NCBI RefSeq assembly: GCF_001613305.1
Contig: NZ_BDCC01000035.1
Coordinates: forward strand, 124,001 to 188,000
Direction: 5' to 3'
DNA length: 64,000 nt
From: Nocardia vaccinii NBRC 15922
GTDB taxonomy: Bacteria; Actinomycetota; Actinomycetes; Mycobacteriales; Mycobacteriaceae
The notes under the pieces are model-generated. The model worked only from the letters and a program-made list of their open reading frames with translations. It was not told where the DNA came from and searched no databases. How positions within the stretch are numbered: the first letter of the stretch is position 1; each line of letters begins with the position of its first letter. Made by a program: the position numbers and the translations under genes. This document shows, piece after piece, positions 54,952 through 62,766 of this stretch.

Positions 54952-55752
54952 CTACTCGGGACGCAATGTCAGAATCCGCGGACCATCCTCCGTCACGGCC
55001 ACGGTGTGTTCCCAGTGCGCCGCCCGGGTCCCATCGGTTGTCACGACGGTCCAATCGTCGCCGAGCACCTTGGTCTGCGTGGTGCCCAGCGTCAGCATCG
55101 GTTCGATCGCGAGTACCGATCCGACGACGAGTTTCGGCCCGCGACCCGGTGCGCCCTCGTTCGCCAGGAATGGGTCCATATGCATCTCCCGGCCGATGGC
55201 GTGCCCGCCGTATCCGTCCACGATGCCGTAGGACCGGCCGTGTTCGCGTTCGGCCGCCCGGGTACCGAGCTCGATCGCGTGCGAGACGTCCGTGAGCCGG
55301 TTGCCGGGCAGCATCGCCTCGATCCCGGCCTCCATGGACAGCCGGGTCGCATCGCTGAGCAGCCGATCGGGCTCGATGATCTCGCCGATGCCGAACGTCC
55401 ACGCCGAATCGCCGTGCCAGCCGTCCAGGATCGCGCCGCAGTCGATCGACACCAGATCACCTTCGGCGAGGATCTCGTCCGCGGCCGGAATCCCGTGCAC
55501 CACACGGTCGTTCACCGAGGAACAGATCGATCCCGGAAATCCGTGGTAGCCCTTGAAGGAGGGCACCGCACCCGCGTCGCGAATGGTCTGCTCGGCGACC
55601 TCGTCCAATTCCAGCGTGGAAACGCCCGGCTTCGCAGCCGCGCGCACCGCTACCAGGGCCCGGCCGACGACGGCTCCCGCCGCCGCCATCGCGTCGAGTT
55701 CACCGGACGTGCGGAACGGCACCACCTTCTTGTGCTTGCGGCCGAAGACCAT
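54952..55752 (-). CDS. map: Methionine aminopeptidase type I
   Basis: This 266-aa metallopeptidase removes N-terminal Met from new proteins. It has the family's layout: 'FPGSICSSVNDRVVHGIP', 'GDLVSIDCGAILDGWHGDSA' (the two metal-binding Asp), 'GHAIGREMHMDP' (metal His), and 'LAIEPMLTLG' and 'HWEHTVAVTEDG' (metal Glu residues). ATG 55752 lies just after the adk stop. The order secY-adk-map is the standard actinobacterial one. The basic start (MVFGRKHKKVV) is typical of the actinobacterial MapA group. Confidence 0.93.
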   Translation of the reverse strand: MVFGRKHKKVVPFRTSGELDAMAAAGAVVGRALVAVRAAAKPGVSTLELDEVAEQTIRDAGAVPSFKGYHGFPGSICSSVNDRVVHGIPAADEILAEGDLVSIDCGAILDGWHGDSAWTFGIGEIIEPDRLLSDATRLSMEAGIEAMLPGNRLTDVSHAIELGTRAAEREHGRSYGIVDGYGGHAIGREMHMDPFLANEGAPGRGPKLVVGSVLAIEPMLTLGTTQTKVLGDDWTVVTTDGTRAAHWEHTVAVTEDGPRILTLRPE

Positions 55753-55757
55753 CCGCG

Positions 55758-56303
55758 TCAGCGACCCAGGGCCTGCAGCACGCGCCCGTTGACCTCGTCG
55801 ACCCCGCCGACGCCGTTCACGGTGACGACCAGGCCGTCGTAGTGCTCGAGCAGCGGCGCGGTCTCCGACTGGTACACGTGCATCCGGTTGCGGATGACCT
55901 CCTCGGTATCGTCCGAGCGGCCGCGACCGAGCATGCGGCCCACCACGACGTCTTCCGCGACCTCGAGGCTGACCACGGCGTTCAGCTCGTGTCCGGCCTC
56001 CTTGAGCATCTTCTCCAGCGCCTCGGCCTGATCGACCGTGCGCGGGTACCCGTCGAGTACGAAACCCTTCACCGCGTCCGGCTCGGAGATGCGGGATTCC
56101 ACCATGCGGTTGGTGACATCGCTCGGCACCAGATTGCCCGCGTCGATATACCGCTGCGCCTCGCGACCGAGCGGCGTCTGCTGCGAGATGTTCGCACGGA
56201 AAAGGTTCCCCGTGGAGATGTGCGGCACACCCAACTTGTCCGACAGCAGTTCAGCTTGTGTGCCTTTACCGGCACCAGGCGGACCGAGCAGTACGAGTCT
56301 CAC
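55758..56303 (-). CDS. adk: Adenylate kinase
   Basis: This 181-aa enzyme interconverts ATP and AMP with two ADP. The P-loop 'GPPGAGKGTQAELLS' is at the N-terminus, followed by 'HISTGNLFRANISQ' (AMP site), 'LDGYPRTVDQAEAL' and 'GRGRSDDTEEVIRNRM' with a short lid, as in actinobacterial short-form kinases. The start overlaps the secY stop by four bases, showing translational coupling. Confidence 0.95.
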   Translation of the reverse strand: MRLVLLGPPGAGKGTQAELLSDKLGVPHISTGNLFRANISQQTPLGREAQRYIDAGNLVPSDVTNRMVESRISEPDAVKGFVLDGYPRTVDQAEALEKMLKEAGHELNAVVSLEVAEDVVVGRMLGRGRSDDTEEVIRNRMHVYQSETAPLLEHYDGLVVTVNGVGGVDEVNGRVLQALGR

Positions 56304-57625
56304 TTGAGGAACCCTTCGTAATTTCTGTTCATCAGTTGGCTCTCGATCTGTTTCACCGTGTCGAGGCCCACACTCACGACGATCAGCACCGACGTACCAC
56401 CGAACGGCAGGTTGCTGGCCGCACCACCGCCGCCGCCGATATGCAGCAGCAGATTCGGCAACACGGCAACAGCACCCAGATAGATGGAACCGGGCAGGGT
56501 GATTCGGCTCAATACCCGAGTCAGATAGTCCGCGGTCGGCTTACCCGGACGATATCCCGGAATGAAGCCGCCGAACTTCTTCATCTCATCCGCGCGCTCC
56601 TCCGGACTGAAGGTGATCGCGACATAGAAGTAGGTGAAGAACACGATCAGTATGAAATAGATCGCGACATATACCGGATTACCCGGGTTCACCAGGTATT
56701 CCTGGATGATCTTCTGCCACCAGCTGCCCTGGCCGCCCGAGGAGCCCTGGGTCAGCTGCGCCACCAGATTCGGCAGATACAACAGCGAGGACGCGAAGAT
56801 CACCGGGATGACACCGGCCTGATTGACCTTCAACGGCAGATAGGTCGACGAGCCGCCGTACATCTTCCGCCCGACGACACGTTTGGCGTATTGCACCGGA
56901 ATCCGGCGTTGGCCCTGCTCGACGAAGATGACACCGACGACCACCACCAGCGCCGCCACGATGACCGCGCCGAAGATCAGACCGCCGCGACTGTCCAGAA
57001 TTCCCTTGCCCTGGGAGGGCAACCGCGCGGCGATACCGGCGAAGATCAACAGCGACATGCCGTTTCCGATACCGCGATCGGTGATCTGCTCGCCGAACCA
57101 CATCACCATCGAGGCGCCGGCGGTCATCACCAGCACGATGATGATCATGCCGAAAATGCTCTTGTCGGAAAGAATGTCCTGATCACACCCGCGCAGCAGC
57201 TGTTTGCGGGCGGCCAGCGCCACCAGGCCGGTGGCCTGCAGAATGGCCAGCGCCACAGCGAGATACCGGGTGTACTGCGTCATTTTGGTCTGGCCGGATT
57301 GGCCTTCTTTGTGCAGTTCCTCGAAGCGCGGAATGACGACCCGCAACAACTGGATGATGATGCTCGCGGTGATGTACGGCATGATGCCGATCGCGAACAC
57401 CGAGAGCTGCAGCAGCGCACCACCGGAGAACAGGTTGATGAGCTGGTAGATGCCCGCGTCACCACCACCGCTGACGACGTCGACGCAGTGTTTGACAGCC
57501 TTGTAGTCCACACCGGGCGACGGCAGGGCGGCGCCGACGCGGTACAGCGCGATCAGGCCCAGCGTGAAGAGAATCTTCCGCCGTAGGTCCGGGGTCCGGA
57601 AAGCCGACACGAAGGCGGAAAACAC
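56300..57625 (-). CDS. secY: SecY, core channel of the Sec translocase
   Basis: This 441-aa membrane protein has ten predicted helices. Landmarks are the N-terminal 'FRTPDLRRKILFTLGLIALY', 'TQYTRYLAVALAILQA', 'GIGNGMSLLIFAGI' and the cytosolic loop 'VQYAKRVVGRKMYGGSSTYL', where SecA and the ribosome bind. GTG 57625 follows AGGAGG. A hairpin separates it from rplO upstream, so secY-adk-map may have their own promoter. Its partner SecA is normally encoded elsewhere; the SecA-like domain in the giant protein is not a standard SecA. Confidence 0.95.
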   Translation of the reverse strand: MFSAFVSAFRTPDLRRKILFTLGLIALYRVGAALPSPGVDYKAVKHCVDVVSGGGDAGIYQLINLFSGGALLQLSVFAIGIMPYITASIIIQLLRVVIPRFEELHKEGQSGQTKMTQYTRYLAVALAILQATGLVALAARKQLLRGCDQDILSDKSIFGMIIIVLVMTAGASMVMWFGEQITDRGIGNGMSLLIFAGIAARLPSQGKGILDSRGGLIFGAVIVAALVVVVGVIFVEQGQRRIPVQYAKRVVGRKMYGGSSTYLPLKVNQAGVIPVIFASSLLYLPNLVAQLTQGSSGGQGSWWQKIIQEYLVNPGNPVYVAIYFILIVFFTYFYVAITFSPEERADEMKKFGGFIPGYRPGKPTADYLTRVLSRITLPGSIYLGAVAVLPNLLLHIGGGGGAASNLPFGGTSVLIVVSVGLDTVKQIESQLMNRNYEGFLK

Positions 57626-57707
57626 AGATCCTCCTGGCTAACGACATGGTGGGTCATGCCCGGGTTTCGACAAGTCTTGGCAGACAACACTTGAACTCTA
57701 ACAGCGG

Positions 57708-57735
57708 CGCCGGACGGGCTCTCACCCGTCCGGCG
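57708..57735. terminator. Hairpin between rplO and secY
   Basis: A perfect 11-bp stem, CGCCGGACGGG (57708-57718) and CCCGTCCGGCG (57725-57735), with a six-base loop lies in the 188-base gap after rplO. It has no T-run. It may partly end ribosomal-protein transcripts before secY or act as an attenuator. Confidence 0.65.
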
Positions 57736-57813
57736 ACCTGTGTAGTACTGCGACGTACGCGAGACATTCACGTGGTCATGAGCCACGCTACCGCCCCGCC
57801 GCACCGGTAACTG

Positions 57814-58260
57814 TCAGCCCAGCTCGGTGGCGGTGCCACCGGCCGCGGTGATCTTCTCCTTGGCCGAGCCGGAGAACTTGTCGGCGCTGACCTGAACGGC
57901 CACGGCGATCTCGCCCTGACCGAGGACCTTCACCAATTCGTTCTTGCGCACGGCGCCGGCGGCGACCAGTTCGGCCTTGCCGATCTCGCCACCCTGCGGG
58001 AACAGCCGGGCGATATCGCCGACGTTCACGACCTGGTACTCGACGCGGAACGGGTTGGTGAAGCCCTTGAGCTTCGGCAGCCGCATGTGCAGCGGCATCT
58101 GGCCACCCTCGAAACGGGCCGGGACGTTCTTGCGAGCCTTCGTACCCTTGGTACCGCGGCCCGCGGTCTTGCCCTTGGAGCCCTCACCGCGACCCACACG
58201 GGTCTTCTCGGTCTTCGAGCCCGGCGCCGGACGCAGGTGGTGGAGCTTGATCGGGGTCAT
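57814..58260 (-). CDS. rplO: 50S ribosomal protein L15
   Basis: This 148-aa protein has the basic L15 N-terminus (MTPIKLHHLRPAPGSKTEKT), 'RVGRGEGSKGKTAGRGTKG' and 'FEGGQMPLHMRLPKLKGF'. It overlaps rpmD by four bases (ATGA). It is the last gene before the hairpin that precedes secY. Confidence 0.95.
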   Translation of the reverse strand: MTPIKLHHLRPAPGSKTEKTRVGRGEGSKGKTAGRGTKGTKARKNVPARFEGGQMPLHMRLPKLKGFTNPFRVEYQVVNVGDIARLFPQGGEIGKAELVAAGAVRKNELVKVLGQGEIAVAVQVSADKFSGSAKEKITAAGGTATELG

Positions 58261-58442
58261 GCGTTTACCTCCTCAACGGTAACGAGGTGGCGCACGACGT
58301 TGACCAGACCACGGTTCTGCGGGTTGTCCTCGCGGACCACGCTCTGCCGGATCTTGCGCAGGCCGAGGGTCCGCAGTGAATCTCGCTGGTTCGCCTTCGC
58401 GCCGATGGTGCTCTTGATCTGGGTGATCTTCAGCTGTGCCAT
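58257..58442 (-). CDS. rpmD: 50S ribosomal protein L30
   Basis: This 61-aa protein (MAQLKITQIKSTIGAKANQR, 'LRTLGLRKIRQSVVREDNPQ', 'GLVNVVRHLVTVEE') is the right size for bacterial L30. It starts two bases after the rpsE stop and overlaps rplO, as usual in the spc operon. Confidence 0.95.
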   Translation of the reverse strand: MAQLKITQIKSTIGAKANQRDSLRTLGLRKIRQSVVREDNPQNRGLVNVVRHLVTVEEVNA

Positions 58443-58444
58443 GT

Positions 58445-59092
58445 CTAGACTCCCTGTCCCGCGCGCGCACGCAGCATGCCCGCAGGAGCCACATCCTCGA
58501 GCGGCAGACCGCGGCGGGCGGCCACCTCCTCGGGACGCTGCAGCATCTTCAGGGCCGCCACGGTGGCGTGCACGACGTTGATGGCGTTGTCGCTGCCGAG
58601 CGACTTGGCCAGGATGTCGTGGATACCGGCGCATTCCAGCACCGCACGCGCGGCGCCACCGGCGATCACACCGGTACCGGGCGAGGCCGGGCGCAGCATG
58701 ACCACACCGGCGGCCGCTTCACCCTGCACCGGGTGGGTGATGGTGGAGCCGATCATCGGAACGCGGAAGAAGCCCTTGCGAGCCTCCTCGACGCCCTTCT
58801 GGATGGCCGCGGGAACTTCCTTGGCCTTGCCGTAGCCGACGCCGACCAGGCCGTTGCCGTCGCCCACGATCACCAGGGCGGTGAAGCTGAAGCGCCGACC
58901 ACCCTTGACGACCTTGGACACGCGGTTGATCGCGACTACGCGCTCGAGCTGGTTCTTCTCGGCGGCGCTGTCGCGGCCACCGCGGTCACCGCGACGGTCA
59001 CGACCGCCGCCACGCTCCTGGCGGCCGCCCTCGGGGCCGCTGTTCTGTCCGGCGGGTCCGTTGCCGCCGTCACGCCGTTGACGTCCCGGCAT
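58445..59092 (-). CDS. rpsE: 30S ribosomal protein S5
   Basis: This 215-aa protein has a Gly/Arg/Asp-rich N-terminal extension of about 50 residues, typical of actinobacteria, then the S5 core: 'ERVVAINRVSKVVKGGRRFS', 'VGDGNGLVGVGYGKAKEVPA' and 'TGVIAGGAARAVLECAGIHD'. S5 helps decoding accuracy. It ends TAG just before the rpmD start. Confidence 0.95.
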   Translation of the reverse strand: MPGRQRRDGGNGPAGQNSGPEGGRQERGGGRDRRGDRGGRDSAAEKNQLERVVAINRVSKVVKGGRRFSFTALVIVGDGNGLVGVGYGKAKEVPAAIQKGVEEARKGFFRVPMIGSTITHPVQGEAAAGVVMLRPASPGTGVIAGGAARAVLECAGIHDILAKSLGSDNAINVVHATVAALKMLQRPEEVAARRGLPLEDVAPAGMLRARAGQGV

Positions 59093-59163
59093 CAGACGTT
59101 CCTTCCGTTCATCGACAGCCGACTGATCCGCTGTGTCTTGTGAATGCTCCGCAAGCTACGCAT

Positions 59164-59577
59164 TTAGAACTTCAACCCACCTTCGCGAGCGGCATCGGCC
59201 AGGGCGGCGATGCGGCCGTGGTAGTCGTGGCCACCACGGTCGAACACCGCGGCCTCCACGCCGGCGGCCTTCGCGCGGGCGGCGAGCAGCTCGCCGACCT
59301 TGCGGCCCTTGGCGGTCTTGTCGCCCTCGACGGCACGCACATCGGCCTCGACCGACGAGGCGGCGGCGATGGTCTTGCCGGCCGAATCGTCGACCAGCTG
59401 GGCGTGCAGATGCCGCGAGGAGCGGTTGACGACCAGACGCGGACGCTCGGTGGTGCCGGCGACCTTCTTGCGCAGCCGGAAGTGGCGACGGGCCTTGGCG
59501 GTACGCCGACGGGTCGACGAGTCCTTGCCGAGCGGCTTGCGTGCGGCCTTCTGAGCTTCGGTTTGTGTGTTGGCCAT
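59164..59577 (-). CDS. rplR: 50S ribosomal protein L18
   Basis: This 137-aa protein has the family pattern 'RRHFRLRKKVAGTTERPRLV', 'VNRSSRHLHAQLVDDSAGKT' and 'FDRGGHDYHGRIAALADAAR', the 5S rRNA-binding signature. It follows rplF after three bases. Confidence 0.95.
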   Translation of the reverse strand: MANTQTEAQKAARKPLGKDSSTRRRTAKARRHFRLRKKVAGTTERPRLVVNRSSRHLHAQLVDDSAGKTIAAASSVEADVRAVEGDKTAKGRKVGELLAARAKAAGVEAAVFDRGGHDYHGRIAALADAAREGGLKF

Positions 59578-59580
59578 GGC

Positions 59581-60120
59581 TTACTTACCCGTCTTTCCGA
59601 CCTTGCGGCGAACGACCTCACCGGCGTAGCGGATGCCCTTGCCCTTGTACGGGTCGGGCTTGCGCAGGCCGTGGATCACCGCGGCGATCTGGCCGACCTT
59701 CTGCTTGTCGATACCCGACACCGAGAACTTGGTGGGCGATTCCACCACGAAGGTGATGCCCTCGGGCGCCTCGATCGGAACCGGGTGGCTGTAGCCCAGG
59801 GCGAACTCCAGGTTCGAACCCTTGGCCTGGACGCGGTAACCGACGCCGAAGATTTCCATCTTCTTCTCGTAGCCCTTGGTGACACCCTCGATCATGTTCG
59901 CGACCAGGGTGCGGGTCAGGCCGTGCAGGGAGCGGTTACGGCGCTCGTCGTCCGGACGGACGACCTCGAGTTCACCGTTCTCCGCCTTGCTGATGACGAT
60001 CGGCTCGGCGACGACGTGCGACAGGGTGCCCTTGGGCCCCTTGACCGCGACGTTCCGACCGTCGATGGTCACCTCGACGCCCGAGGGAACGGCAATGGGC
60101 TTCTTACCAATACGCGACAT
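59581..60120 (-). CDS. rplF: 50S ribosomal protein L6
   Basis: This 179-aa protein has MSRIGKKPIAVPSGVEVTID, 'VKGPKGTLSHVVAEPI' and near the end 'RKPDPYKGKGIRYAGEVVRR', the L6 signature. It lies 14 bases after rpsH. Confidence 0.95.
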   Translation of the reverse strand: MSRIGKKPIAVPSGVEVTIDGRNVAVKGPKGTLSHVVAEPIVISKAENGELEVVRPDDERRNRSLHGLTRTLVANMIEGVTKGYEKKMEIFGVGYRVQAKGSNLEFALGYSHPVPIEAPEGITFVVESPTKFSVSGIDKQKVGQIAAVIHGLRKPDPYKGKGIRYAGEVVRRKVGKTGK

Positions 60121-60134
60121 TGTCCTGGCCTCCC

Positions 60135-60533
60135 TTACCAGACGTAGGCGAGGACTTCGCCGCCCACGCCCTGCTGCTTGGCCTGACGGTCGGTCAGCAG
60201 GCCGGTCGACGTGGAGATGATGGCCACGCCGAGGCCGCCCAGGACCTTGGGCAGATTGGTCGACTTCGCGTACACACGCAGACCCGGCTTGGAGACGCGG
60301 CGCACGCCCTGCAGGCTGCGCTCGCGGCTGGGGCCGTACTTGAGGTCCACGATGAGGGTCTTGCCCACGTTCGCGTCCTCGGTCCGGTAGTCGGCGATGT
60401 AACCCTCGCGCTTGAGAATCTCGGCGATGTTCGCCTTGAGCTTCGAGTGCGGAGCCTTCACCTGATCGTGGTACGCCGAGTTGGCGTTGCGCAGACGGGT
60501 CAGGAAGTCTGCGATCGGATCTGTCATGGTCAT
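60135..60533 (-). CDS. rpsH: 30S ribosomal protein S8
   Basis: This 132-aa protein has MTMTDPIADFLTRLRNANSA, 'LKANIAEILKREGYIADYRT' and the C-terminal 'GVAIISTSTGLLTDRQAKQQ', the S8 signature. GAGAAAGG lies upstream. It is the first gene of this ribosomal cluster in the window; rpsN, which usually precedes it, is absent, and a strong promoter lies about 180 bases upstream. Confidence 0.95.
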   Translation of the reverse strand: MTMTDPIADFLTRLRNANSAYHDQVKAPHSKLKANIAEILKREGYIADYRTEDANVGKTLIVDLKYGPSRERSLQGVRRVSKPGLRVYAKSTNLPKVLGGLGVAIISTSTGLLTDRQAKQQGVGGEVLAYVW

Positions 60534-60992
60534 AAGTGACCGCTAACCTTTCTCGCCACGGTTCCCATACAGCACCGGCACGCCGATGGTGGGCCTATGA
60601 CAATTCGGCTGGTCCGGCCGACTCTCTGCCGACCGAATGAGTTACGTGTCATCCGGGCCCCACGCACACGAGAATGCACACAGACCTGCCCAGGCAACTG
60701 GACCAGTGTAGACAACCCCACTACCAGGACAAAATCAGGGTCGAACCACACATCAGCGATGCGGACCCAGCCTCCCAGGGGAAGGATGCTCGGACGAGCA
60801 CTATACGAACCGTCCCGGCAGCTCCGTCCTCAATCTTCGAAGATCTCCTCGAGACCGCCCGCTGTCGACGGTGGTCTCGGTCTGAGCGACCGCCTCCGGC
60901 GATCGCTTCCGCGACGGTGCGATGGTCGCGATTGCCACGAATGTTGTTGGTCGACAATGGTTATCCTGGCCCATCTCGGTTTCGTCGAGGTC
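60534..60992. promoter_or_regulatory. Intergenic region before rpsH
   Basis: These 459 bases separate the TetR gene from rpsH on the same strand. They hold the promoter at 60705-60732 and a leader of about 165 bases. I found no rpsN-like frame and no clear hairpin terminator for the TetR gene. The remaining 260 bases show nothing I can support. Confidence 0.5.
60705..60732 (-). promoter_or_regulatory. Sigma-A-type promoter of the rpsH-rplO cluster
   Basis: Read on the minus strand, TTGTCC (60727-60732) and TACACT (60705-60710) are separated by 16 bases. TACACT matches the actinobacterial TANNNT -10. The predicted start near 60698 gives a leader of about 165 bases before rpsH, long enough for regulation by a ribosomal protein, though I did not find a specific fold. 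Confidence 0.6.
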
Positions 60993-61673
60993 TTACGACT
61001 CGCGCGAGGCGTCCGAACGGGCGAGGGTGCCCGCGGCCAACGTGGCGAGAACGGATTCCAGGGTGGCGGGGCCGTCGAGGCGTAGGGCTGCCAGGGCGGG
61101 GTCGGCTTCCAGGGCGGCCAGGACGCTGGGGGATGGGCGGAAGTGGGCGCTCAGGGCGGCGGCCATGACGGCCGACATCGTGCAGAACATCCAGGCACAT
61201 TCGCCGAATTCGGGTACCGCTGCGCGGGTGGCGTCGACCAGGGTCACCAGGGACGCGTAACCGGATCGCTTGTAGCGCAGGACGACTTCGGTCGAGACGT
61301 TGCGCTCGAGCACTCCGGGCTGGGCCGCGAACAGTTCGCACACGACCGGGCGATCCTGCAGCGAACGAGCGAAGACGGCGGCGAGCCGGTCGCCTCGTTC
61401 GGCAGCCGGCAGTCGCGGATCGATCGCGGACAACCGCGCCGAGATCTCCTCGACGCATTCGCGCAATCCTCGATCCAGTAGCTCCAGCAGGATCTCTTCA
61501 CGAGATTCGAAGTAGCGCAACACATTCGACTTCGCGAGACAGACCCGGCGACTGAGCTCGTTCAGGCTCAGATCGGCCACCGGCATCTGGTCGAGCATCG
61601 CGGCGGCCGCGTCCAGGATCGCGCGGCGGCGCATCTCTCGCTGCTCGGCACTGCGCGCCCTCTGAAATCCCAC
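60993..61673 (-). CDS. TetR-family transcriptional repressor
   Basis: This 226-aa protein has an N-terminal helix-turn-helix ('REMRRRAILDAAAAMLDQM', 'LSLNELSRRVCLAKSNVLRY', 'FESREEILLELLDRGLREC') and an all-helical ligand domain. It starts at GTG 61673, close to the divergent short-chain dehydrogenase gene. Three identical-core palindromes in the gap (61687-61754) are probably its operators, so it likely represses both itself and the dehydrogenase until a small molecule binds. The ligand is unknown. Confidence 0.85.
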   Translation of the reverse strand: MGFQRARSAEQREMRRRAILDAAAAMLDQMPVADLSLNELSRRVCLAKSNVLRYFESREEILLELLDRGLRECVEEISARLSAIDPRLPAAERGDRLAAVFARSLQDRPVVCELFAAQPGVLERNVSTEVVLRYKRSGYASLVTLVDATRAAVPEFGECAWMFCTMSAVMAAALSAHFRPSPSVLAALEADPALAALRLDGPATLESVLATLAAGTLARSDASRES

Positions 61674-61686
61674 GTCGTCATATTAC

Positions 61687-61754
61687 AGACCGCCGGTCTA
61701 TTGACAACAGACCGTCGGTCTCTTAGCGTCGACACCACAAAAGACCGCCGGTCT
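61687..61754. promoter_or_regulatory. Three TetR operator palindromes over the SDR promoter
   Basis: AGACCGNCGGTCT, a perfect inverted repeat around one base, occurs at 61687-61699, 61709-61721 and 61742-61754. Start-to-start distances are 22 and 33 bases, close to two and three helical turns, so all sites face the same side. The middle site lies inside the spacer of a promoter with TTGACA at 61701-61706 and TAGCGT at 61724-61729 (17-base spacer). Repressor bound there would block RNA polymerase. Confidence 0.85.
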
Positions 61755-61787
61755 GTAATGCCGGTGGACCCGAGAACGGAGGAACTC

Positions 61788-62699
61788 ATGAGCAAGTGGT
61801 CCGAGAGCGACATTCCAGTACAGGACGGCCGGGTAGCGGTCGTCACCGGCGCCAATACGGGGCTGGGTTTCGAGACCGCGCGGGCACTGGCGGCCCGGGG
61901 AGCCGCGGTGACGCTCGCGGTTCGGGACGTGGAGAAGGGCAAGCAGGCGACCGCCCGAATCGCCGACACGGTGCCGGGCGCACGCCTGAGCGTGCAGCAC
62001 CTCGATCTGACCTCGCTGGAGTCCGTGCGCACGGCCGCGGACGAACTCCGCGCGGCCCACCCGAGGATCGATCTGCTGATCAACAACGCGGGCGTGATGC
62101 ACACCCCGCGCCAGACCACCCGGGACGGTTTCGAGCTGCAGTTCGGCACCAACCACCTGGGCCATTTCGCGCTGACCGGCCTGCTTCTGGATCGGATGCT
62201 GGAGGTTCCGGGGTCGCGCGTGGTGACGGTCAGCAGTGTCGGCCACCGCATCCGCGCCGCAATACATTTCGACGATCTGCAGTGGGAGCGTTCCTACAGC
62301 CGGATCGGCGCCTACGGCCAGTCCAAACTGGCGAACCTGATGTTCAGCTACGAACTTCAGCGCCGTCTCGCCGGACACGGCGCGACCATCGCGGTCGCGG
62401 CGCATCCGGGCGCCGCCGACACGGACCTGATCCGCAACCTTCCCGCGCCGCTTCGCCGACTCGCGCCGCTGGTGGTACCGCTGATCACGCAGAACGCCGC
62501 GATGGGCGCCCTGCCCAGCCTGCGCGCGGCCACCGACCCGAGCGTGCTCGGCGGTCAGTACTACGGCCCGGACGGCAGAACCGAGAGCCGGGGACATCCC
62601 CGACTGGTCACCTCCAGCGCCCAGTCCTACGACCTTGGCATCCAGCAGCGGTTGTGGAACGTCTCCGAAGAACTGACCGGTGTGAGCTTCCCGGTGTGA
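61788..62699 (+). CDS. Short-chain dehydrogenase/reductase (retinol dehydrogenase-like)
   Basis: This 303-aa NAD(P)-dependent oxidoreductase has the cofactor motif 'VVTGANTGLG', 'NNAGVM', Ser in 'VTVSSVGHR' and the catalytic 'YGQSK' (YxxxK). ATG 61788 follows GGAGGA. A long substrate-loop region after the catalytic motif fits the group often labelled retinol dehydrogenase-like or protochlorophyllide reductase-like; the true substrate is not known. It is regulated by the divergent TetR. Its stop converges with the kinase gene 67 bases away. Confidence 0.88.
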   Translation: MSKWSESDIPVQDGRVAVVTGANTGLGFETARALAARGAAVTLAVRDVEKGKQATARIADTVPGARLSVQHLDLTSLESVRTAADELRAAHPRIDLLINNAGVMHTPRQTTRDGFELQFGTNHLGHFALTGLLLDRMLEVPGSRVVTVSSVGHRIRAAIHFDDLQWERSYSRIGAYGQSKLANLMFSYELQRRLAGHGATIAVAAHPGAADTDLIRNLPAPLRRLAPLVVPLITQNAAMGALPSLRAATDPSVLGGQYYGPDGRTESRGHPRLVTSSAQSYDLGIQQRLWNVSEELTGVSFPV

Positions 62700-62766
62700 C
62701 CGCTCGTTACGGCATCGAAATCGACTGTGCGAGCGAACCTCTGGCGTCGGCATCGAAGACAGCGAG

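Noticed and set aside
60721..60957. Minus-strand 78-codon frame upstream of rpsH
   Set aside because: It has no similarity to rpsN or any family I know, and it overlaps the -35 of the rpsH promoter.
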